Positions 57,945 through 64,000 of a stretch of DNA of 64,000 nucleotides are shown in pieces; position 1 is the first letter of the stretch; each line of letters starts with the position of its first letter. The notes below the pieces were generated by a model. The model did no database searches. It was not told the DNA's origin and saw nothing but the letters and a program-made list of their open reading frames with translations. The stretch is from Sambucus nigra (lineage: Eukaryota > Streptophyta > Magnoliopsida > Dipsacales > Adoxaceae): assembly GCA_949130495.1 (NCBI GenBank), contig OX422208.1, positions 393,164,561 through 393,228,560 on the forward strand. Direction: 5' to 3'. The position numbers were made by a program, and so were the translations under genes.

Positions 57945-58808
57945 AAGAGTTGGCGCTTACGTTCAATTAAGAAATAATATAATAAACACCTTTTAACCCA
58001 AACAAGCCCTAAACATGCAACTAGGTGTGAATGAAACAATTTGAAATCATGCACGAGTTATTCAAACACACATAATTGAGGAAAAATCCCCCACAGGGGC
58101 AAAACCATTTATTTTCACTATAATTTGTAAGAAAATGGCTTACAATCGGATTACAATGAAAATACAAGTTGACTAAGAATTACCCTCAGGTATCGGATTC
58201 TGTAGTCGCGGCTGGAATTATCCCTTTCCAGTAGGGCTACAGTGAAGAGGAAGAAACGGTCCACTTCACAAGGGTTGAACAACAGCAATGGTGTTCTTGG
58301 GTTACCAAACTTGATTCACATAGATATGGAAGATGTGTGAATCTAAAAACCTAGAATCATAGGACTCAATAGGTGAAGACTTTAGGGTTGATATGCTCTG
58401 AAAAACGTGGGAAAGTCTTATAGAAACCAACTACTGATCGTGGTTTAAATAAGGAGTGAAAACCCTAAAAAATCTGCTACATGATATGGCAGAGTTTATC
58501 CAGGGCGGATCGGTCCGGGTCTCAGGCGGATCGGTCCGATGGCGGATCGGTTCTTTTGATTTGAAGCCGATTCGGTTCGCAATCGGTTCGGTGCTCTCTG
58601 GACTCATTTTGCAAAGCGGATCGGTCCGCAGTCGGATCGGTTCTTTTTATTTTTGGGCGGACCGGTCCGGCTGACTGTTTCCAGATTCCTTCTTCTTTTG
58701 ATCTTCGGATTTCGAATTTTGTTGATGACGATGTGATCTTTTCAACCATCAATCTTGTAACGGCGTATGACATAACATATACATAAAGATGGACAAATTG
58801 TCCTTACA
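57942..58808 (-). mobile_element. Copia-2 3' LTR (about 867 bp)
   Basis: Minus strand starts TGTAAGGACAATTTG at 58808, right after the PPT. The left edge (TG at 57942) is set where the foreign ORF ends and is approximate. A TATA-like TTATTTAAAC (minus) lies near 58440-58450. Confidence 0.65.
58504..58670 (-). repeat. GCGGATCGGTCCG repeat cluster in the Copia-2 U3
   Basis: GGCGGATCGGTCCG at 58504, 58525 and 58616 (first base missing in the third), with variants GGCGGATCGGTT (58541), GTCGGATCGGTT (58631), GGGCGGACCGGTCCGG (58655) and CGATTCGGTTCG (58568). They lie upstream of the TATA-like element on the minus strand. GC-rich in an AT-rich LTR. Confidence 0.85.
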
Positions 58809-58826
58809 AATCTCCCCCTATGTCTA
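58809..58826 (-). other. Copia-2 polypurine tract
   Basis: Minus strand AGACATAGGGGGAGATT, the typical copia PPT, followed by TGTAAGG. Confidence 0.85.
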
Positions 58827-60359
58827 TGCCGGAACAAACATAAAAAATCTGAATTATCAAGTATGAACAATGCCTATACAAATCTACCCTTCCATGAACC
58901 CAAAACTGAAAGCGGTACATATGACTAAGGTTGCATCGTTTGTTCTTCAATTCTTCAGGAATCTTCACGCTTTTCTCATCAGGGTGTGTATCATGGGATT
59001 ATCAAGGATGTACCTACACACATGAGATAAAGCAAATACCAAGTGACGTATCGAGTTTGAAATGAGATAATAAACATATGCATATATACATATATACCAG
59101 ATTTATATGAACCTCAAATTTCAAAACTCCCCCCATAATCAGATAATTCATTCTCCCCCTTTTTTATGATGTCCCCAAATACACAAAATGAGAGAAATGA
59201 AATAAACAAGCAAAACCGGGGTGACACAAGGTATAAATCACACCATTAATGAACATAAAACAACCAAGTCGGTGAAAGCGTAAATGAATTGGAGTGATCA
59301 AAATTCGATAGGAAAATCAATGCATACAAACATGACATATGTGCACGATGAATATTGGATATTCCTAACGAATGAACTCAAATGCTTCCTTTGGTGTAAA
59401 AGAGTGGAAATATAAGATATTGACTATATCAAATCTACAAATCAAAGCTCAAAGTGATTTCTACACCAATAACGTCCAAAATGATTTTCAAGCTTTTTCA
59501 GGACTTTCAAGGAAGTGCAAACCCGTTTTTATTCTCCAACCAAACACCCTCAGATTTATATTACAATAGAGGTATACTAAATTCTCAAACTTTGGAGAAT
59601 TGATGGTGAAACCTAAATGGCCCAGATTTGGCATGAATTGCTTTTTATTGCCTTATCAATTTTTTCGGGCTCTTTTAACCTCTTAGGACCTCGGATATTA
59701 AAATTCCTCCATTTTTAGGTCCATTTTAACGGTGGCTTTTGCGCAAAGGATAGGAATCAACTTTCGCAGCCCCTCCCCGTTATGAAAATATACACACAGT
59801 CTCACCAAAACGGTTTTTACATGCAATGCAATCTTGTCAAGTTTTATCGCATATTGTACATTGTATAGACAGAATTGAGATAGAAACACTCAAGCCAATA
59901 TGTGATAGACAAGTGCAATAATCAAATATAGCCGTGCATGTGTGCATTAAAGGATATAGGAGTCAAACATGTAGGAAGATATCACTAATTACATCTCAAG
60001 GACTCCAATCAATGTTAAGCACATGAATGAAATGATGTAGCGTCTCAAATCTCTACCAAACAGTCACATGGATAAATGGAATGAAGTTGTGACTTGGCTA
60101 TCTTACATGCTCATCCATAAAAGAAGCAAAATACAAAAATCTTTTTGGATTTTTCAAAAATTTTGTCAAAATAAAATCTTTTTGTGCTTTTCTTAAAAAT
60201 TTTTCTTAAAGGAAAAACTTTTTGTATTTTTTTTTAAGAATTATAAAAAATACATAAAAGCTATACAACAAAGCTATGGTACATATAAAACAGACTAGCA
60301 ATAGGAAGCATATGATATGAACATGAAGAAGCATCCTATTATAGACATAGACCAACCCC
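58827..60359 (-). other. Copia-2 long non-coding 3' region
   Basis: No env-like or other frame. Blocks such as GGTGGCTTTTGCGCAAAG (59731) and TTTTTACATGCAATGCA (59815), and a later T-rich stretch (60120-60240), occur in the same order in element B (31735, 31830, 32140-32260). Confidence 0.65.
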
Positions 60360-60881
60360 TCAGTCAACTGTGCAAATCCCCAAAGACTTCCTAAGACTCT
60401 CAAATCTAAGGGCATCTAAAGGTTTCGTGAAAATATCGGCTAACTGACGGTCCGTGGGAACAAAACTCAGGGTTACGACCTTCTCCTCAACTAACTGACG
60501 TATAAAGTGCTCGCGTAACCTGATGTGCTTTGTGCGCGAATGTTGGACAGGATTGCGGGATATGTTTATCGCGCTCGTGTTATCACAGGAAATGGTCATG
60601 GTGTCCTGTGAAATCCCATAATCCTCCAACATTTGCTTCATCCACATGAGTTGCGTGCAACAACTCCCGGCGGCGATGTACTCAGCCTCCGCAGTGGACA
60701 AAGAGATGGAGTTTTGCTTCTTGCTCAACCAAGAGACAAGAGCAGAACCAAAAATGAAACATCCACCAGAAGTGCTCCTACAACCATCTGCATCTCTGGC
60801 CCAATCAGCATCCGAATAGGCGGACAAACGGTCATTGGTATCAAAGGAATACCAAATGCCGTATGAGAGAGTTCCACTCAC
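60360..60881 (-). pseudogene. Copia-2 RNase H
   Basis: 174-codon piece. YSDADWARDADGCRSTSGG (Asp), LSTAEAEYIAAGSC (Glu), ISCDNTSAINISRNP (Asp), RTKHIRLREHFI and QLADIFTKPL follow the copia RNase H pattern to the normal stop at 60360. It is separated from RT by an in-frame TAG and a frameshift at about 60900-60935. Catalytic residues look intact. Confidence 0.9.
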
Positions 60882-60931
60882 ATATTTGATAATACGTTTT
60901 AGAGCAGTAAGTGAGACTCTTTCGGAGATGC

Positions 60932-62149
60932 CTAAAATCGCGCACAGACTCCAACACTATAGGCTATGTCGGGACGACTAGCAGTCAAATAGAGAAGACT
61001 TCCTATCATACTCCGATACCAGGTTTGCTCAACGTCCTTGCCTGAAGTGTCCTTACTAAGCTTGGTAGAAGTACTCATAGGTGTACGTGCATGCTTAGCG
61101 GAGTCTAAACCAAATTTCTTCATAAGGTCTCTAGCATACTTGGATTGGGAGATGAACATCCCATCCTCTAGCTGACGAACCTGGAGACCAAGGAAGAAAG
61201 TAAGCTCACCTACCATGCTCATCTCAAACTCACTTTTCATCTCCTCCTCAAAGTGGTGAGCATGCTGGGAGCATGTGGATCCAAAGACTATGTCGTCCAC
61301 ATAGACCTGGGCAACCAAAATAGCACCGTCATCTCTCTTGACAAACAACGTCATATCTACTCCCCCTCTCTTGAAGCCACGAGCTAAGAGATAGGAAGTA
61401 AGCCTCTCGTACCAAGCACGGGGTGCTTGCTTCAAACCATACAAGGCTTTCCTCAGATAGTAGACGTGCTCAGGGTGCTGAGGGTCTTCAAACCCTTTAG
61501 GTTGTTCCACATAAACCTCCTCCTGTAGAATGCCATTCAGAAAGGAACTCTTGACATCCATCTGATATAACTTGAAGTGCAGATGACATGCGATGGCAAG
61601 TAGTAAACGGACGGACTCAAGCCTCGCAACAGGAGCAAATGTCTCCCCAAAGTCTACACCCTCTATCTGTGTGTAGCCTTGAGCGACCAAACTAGCTTTG
61701 TTTCTAGTAATAGTACCATTTTCATCTATTTTATTCTTGAAAATCCACCGGGTACCTATCACATTAGTATCACTAGGTCGGGGGACAAGTTCCCAGACAT
61801 TGTTCTTCTTAAACTGAAGCAACTCATCCTGCATGGCGGATATCCAGTGTTCATCCTTGAGTGCTTCCTTGTGATTCTTGGGCTCGACTTTGGACGTGTA
61901 GCAATGATGACTAACCACGTTCTCTAGTTGAGCACGAGTCTTGACCCCTAGAGTGGGATCGCCAACAATGGCAGAAGGATCATGACTCTTGCGAACCCAA
62001 GAAGGTGTGTCTCCTAACACATGAGTAGGGTACACAGGATGTGGGAGAGGAACAGGGAAATCACTGTCAGAATAGTCCTCATCCTCACACTGAAGGTTAG
62101 AATCAATAGACATCGGAGGTTCGTCATCTTGCACAGTGACGTTTATTGA
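60932..62149 (-). pseudogene. Copia-2 reverse transcriptase (400-codon open frame)
   Basis: Begins in the integrase-RT linker ([20 protein letters not shown]) and covers the whole [18 protein letters not shown], [63 protein letters not shown] (YVDD intact), [38 protein letters not shown]. It ends at a TAG where the family has Gln. The upstream integrase frame runs straight into it through a single TAA at 62150. Lesions flank the domain but none lies within it. Confidence 0.92.
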
Positions 62150-63076
62150 TTACATAACCTTAGAGCTCTTCAGGTTAAAAACCCGGTATGCTCTACTGTT
62201 CGATGAATATCCTAGCAATATTCCCTCGTCGCTCCGGGAGTCGAACTTTCCTAATTGCTCTCTATCCCGTAGGATGTAGCATTTACTCCCAAAAACACGG
62301 AAATATGCCAGGTTGGGCTTCTTGCCAGTCCACAACTCATAAGGAGTGAGAAGTGTGTGTGGACGCAGATAAACCCTATTCACCGTGTGTCGTGCACTAG
62401 ACACTGCCTCTGCCTAAAATCTCCTAGAAACTTTACGACCTAGAAGCATAGATCTAGCCATCTCTTGGATCGTTCTATTCTTTCTCTAAACAATCCCATT
62501 TTGCTGAGGAGTTCTCACAGCAGAAAACTCATGTTTGATCCCAAGTCTATCACAGTACAAATCCACCTTTGCTTCCTTAAATTCAGTGCCGTTGTCACTA
62601 CGTATTCTGTTAATAGTGACACCGTGTTGATTTTGAAGGACACGGCACTTGGTCGTTAAGAAATCTACAGCATCGGATTTCTCTCTCAGAAAACCTACAA
62701 TGGAGTACCTGGAGAAATCATATACCATCACGAGGATGTACCTCTTACCACCTAGACTCTCAGTACTAGTGGGACCCATAAGATCCATGTGAATCAACTC
62801 CAGAACACGAGAGGTGGTAATGGAATGCAACTTCCTATGAGGACTACTAACTTGTTTTCCCAACTGACAGGGTCCACAAACGGTCGAAGTTGACTTTCCA
62901 AGAGATGGTAAGCAACGTACTAGGTCTTTCTTAACAAGACGAGTCAAATCTCTCACGTTCACGTGACCTAGACGTTGGTGCCACAGATCCATAGGAGTTA
63001 TCGTGGCGCTGTTGCAGACAAGTGAGGATTTGGGCTCAGTCCCATAACAGTTATTCTCTGTCCTCACCCCTTGCAC
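62150..63076 (-). pseudogene. Copia-2 GAG-pre-integrase and integrase
   Basis: 63076-62486: MDLWHQRLGHVNVRDLTRLV with CGPCQLGK (zinc site intact), MDLMGPTSTESLGGKRYIL, VMVYDFSRYSIVGFL, IRSDNGTEF, TPQQNGIV. It then stops at TAG exactly where the family has the catalytic Glu (VERKN), so integrase is truncated at its third acidic residue. The frame continues through a second TAG to 62404-62150 (VNRVYLRPHTLLTPYELWTG, GILLGYSSNSRAYRVFNLKS). The first catalytic Asp (DFSRY) is present. Confidence 0.92.
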
Positions 63077-63391
63077 TAATAGTTTACCGGCTTGATTATA
63101 GACCTTACAAGCTTCCCGGTCAAACTTTACTGCAAAGTCATCGTCGCACAGCTAGCTGATGCTGAGAAGGTTTACTTTTAAACCTTTGACGTACAAGACA
63201 TTTTCTAGCTTAGGAAGTCCTGGTAACACTACAGTACCTCGTCCTATAATGCTAGATTTACTCCCATCTCCAAAAGTAACTCTCCCATCATCATACTCCT
63301 CAATCTGAGTAAAAAGGGAGACATCACCTGTCATGTGTCTGGAGCATCCACTGTCAAAATACCACTGAGAGGTACTATGTGCTTTGAGAGC
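63077..63391 (-). pseudogene. Copia-2 protease
   Basis: SQWYFDSGCSRHMTGDVSLF keeps the D-S-G active site, followed by VTFGDGSKSSIIGRGTVVLP and LKVNLLSIS with a TAG two codons later. The polyprotein then runs on to the GAG-pre-integrase. Upstream text ends at about 63391, where E-family LTR sequence begins, so gag is absent. Confidence 0.88.
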
Positions 63392-63743
63392 AACATGAAC
63401 AACCTCACTCTATATTTTTCATGATATGAGTTGGGGAATTCCTCCCAATTATATATACACGCACACAAACTTCATTGAGAAATAAAGGAAAATAGTAACA
63501 AAATTCCATGAGAGACCGAATGGGAGGGATGGATGCCTAACACCTTCCCATTCTGTAACTTAGCCCCCGATCCTTTGAACTATTATTTTCGTAAGCATCA
63601 GTTTGTCTTTGATGTCGCTCGCTCGAGGCAGCGACATATTCTTATGCTTATTTTGTGAAAAATAGGCTGGCAACTCCATCTCTTTTCATTCATACCACAC
63701 TGATTATGGTCAAAGAGCTCTCAGAGAAAGTGAGCGCGAGACC
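63391..63743 (-). mobile_element. E-family 3' LTR start, reverse orientation
   Basis: The complement matches 52579-52930: GGTCTCGCGCTCACTTTCTC, GGAGTTGCCAGCC, the ATGGAATTTTG side of the CCATGAGAGACCG block, and CTCATATCATG. The LTR is cut off at 63391 in its middle. Confidence 0.75.
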
Positions 63744-63774
63744 TTTTCTCCTCCCCTCCCCCCCCCCCCCCCCC
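63744..63774 (-). other. Polypurine tract of the reversed E-family element
   Basis: Plus-strand pyrimidine run TTTTCTCCTCCCCT then about 17 C, the reverse complement of a PPT, directly beside the LTR start as in E (52553-52578). Confidence 0.75.
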
Positions 63775-64000
63775 AATCGAGAGAAAGGAGAGAGATCAAG
63801 GATTGACACACTTACCGTGTAAGTCACGAGAATCCCGATTTAAGAATATGACGATAATTTGCAAATATCTAGATTGAGGCTTAAAATCATGCCGTTAAAG
63901 GGAAAAAATACAACACAACCACCAAACAGCCCCATGAGAGGCATAAACACCTCACACGAGACCAATGTAACTTGTAGGAACCGGAAGCCTAGTCATGGGA
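63775..64000 (-). other. 3' untranslated region of the reversed E-family element
   Basis: The first 60 bases (complement ATCTCTCTCCTTTCTCTCG) match the E 3' UTR before its PPT (ATCTCTCCCCCTTTCTCCCG). The remainder has no gene. The body of this element should continue right of the window on the minus strand. Confidence 0.6.

Larger units (their letters stand above)
57942..63391 (-). mobile_element. Copia-2: SIRE-like Ty1/copia element, 5' end missing
   Basis: Minus strand: protease, GAG-pre-integrase, integrase, RT, RNase H, a 1.5-kb non-coding 3' region, PPT and 3' LTR. The polyprotein reads nearly in one frame from 63385 to 60360, with about five nonsense codons and one frameshift, so it is the youngest pol here. 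The gag and 5' LTR are replaced at about 63391 by a piece of an E-family LTR. Confidence 0.9.

Noticed and set aside
61679..61927. 82-codon plus-strand frame
   Set aside because: It is opposite the clean Copia-2 RT frame and has no motif of its own.
1..64000. CRISPR array, bacterial operon, endogenous pararetrovirus or virus
   Set aside because: Tandem units here are LTR-linked minisatellites without spacers. No movement or coat protein of a pararetrovirus was seen; every RT is of copia or gypsy type.

Overview
The window looks like plant (angiosperm) nuclear DNA from a repeat-rich, probably heterochromatic region. It is AT-rich, and nearly everything recognisable is transposable-element sequence. 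I see no convincing cellular gene, tRNA, rRNA, CRISPR array or bacterial-type operon. The evidence for a plant is the mix of families: SIRE-type Ty1/copia, Tat/Ogre-type Ty3/gypsy with a second RNase H, a CACTA (En/Spm) DNA transposon with TNP2-type transposase, and LARD-like non-autonomous LTR elements. All coding regions are damaged by stops, frameshifts or loss of catalytic residues. Species cannot be named from this sequence.

Layout. 1-142: end of a gypsy-type LTR sitting in a copia element. 143-5940: minus-strand Ty1/copia element (Copia-1) with decayed gag, protease, integrase and reverse transcriptase (RT), primer-binding site (PBS) and 5' LTR. 5941-7527: spacer and old LTR debris. 7528-17716: one long gypsy-type LTR (minus) split by an 8,222-bp CACTA transposon (9392-17613). 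The CACTA element has matching 3-bp target duplications (CTC), unusual CATTA termini, and decayed TNP2-like and second transposase genes on the minus strand. 18575-31290: non-autonomous copia-derived element A (plus), whose 5' LTR is split by an 8,070-bp Tat-lineage gypsy element (Tat-1, minus, 19455-27524) with two 446-bp LTRs and perfect ATATG target duplications. 31323-34641: element B, an inverted relative of A. 35.2-38.9 kb and 40.5-43.0 kb: two related gypsy-type non-autonomous elements (C and D) sharing a small ORF. 43.0-43.6 kb: an LTR piece in reverse orientation. 45.25-52.6 kb: plus-strand Ogre/Tat-type gypsy polyprotein (E) with polypurine tract (PPT) and the start of its 3' LTR. 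53.85-56.0 kb: two tandem arrays, about 165 bp and 48 bp. 57.06-57.94 kb: an unrecognised conserved-looking ORF remnant cut by the 3' LTR of Copia-2. 57.94-63.39 kb: Copia-2 (minus), the least damaged polyprotein here. 63.39-64.0 kb: reverse-orientation LTR, PPT and 3' UTR of another E-family element.

The genes do not form a pathway. The nesting gives relative ages: the host LTR is older than the CACTA in it, element A is older than Tat-1, and element D is older than the LTR piece that truncates it. Elements A and B carry gag and 3' UTR resembling the SIRE-like Copia-2 but lack pol, so they look like parasites of such an autonomous family. The most interesting points are the CATTA-ended CACTA transposon, the antisense coiled-coil ORF in Tat-1, the inverted pol-less copia pair, the conserved mini-ORF of elements C and D, the paired tandem arrays next to the E LTR, and the ORF at 57.06-57.94 kb. 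Element boundaries were read by eye; those marked approximate may be off by tens to hundreds of bases.
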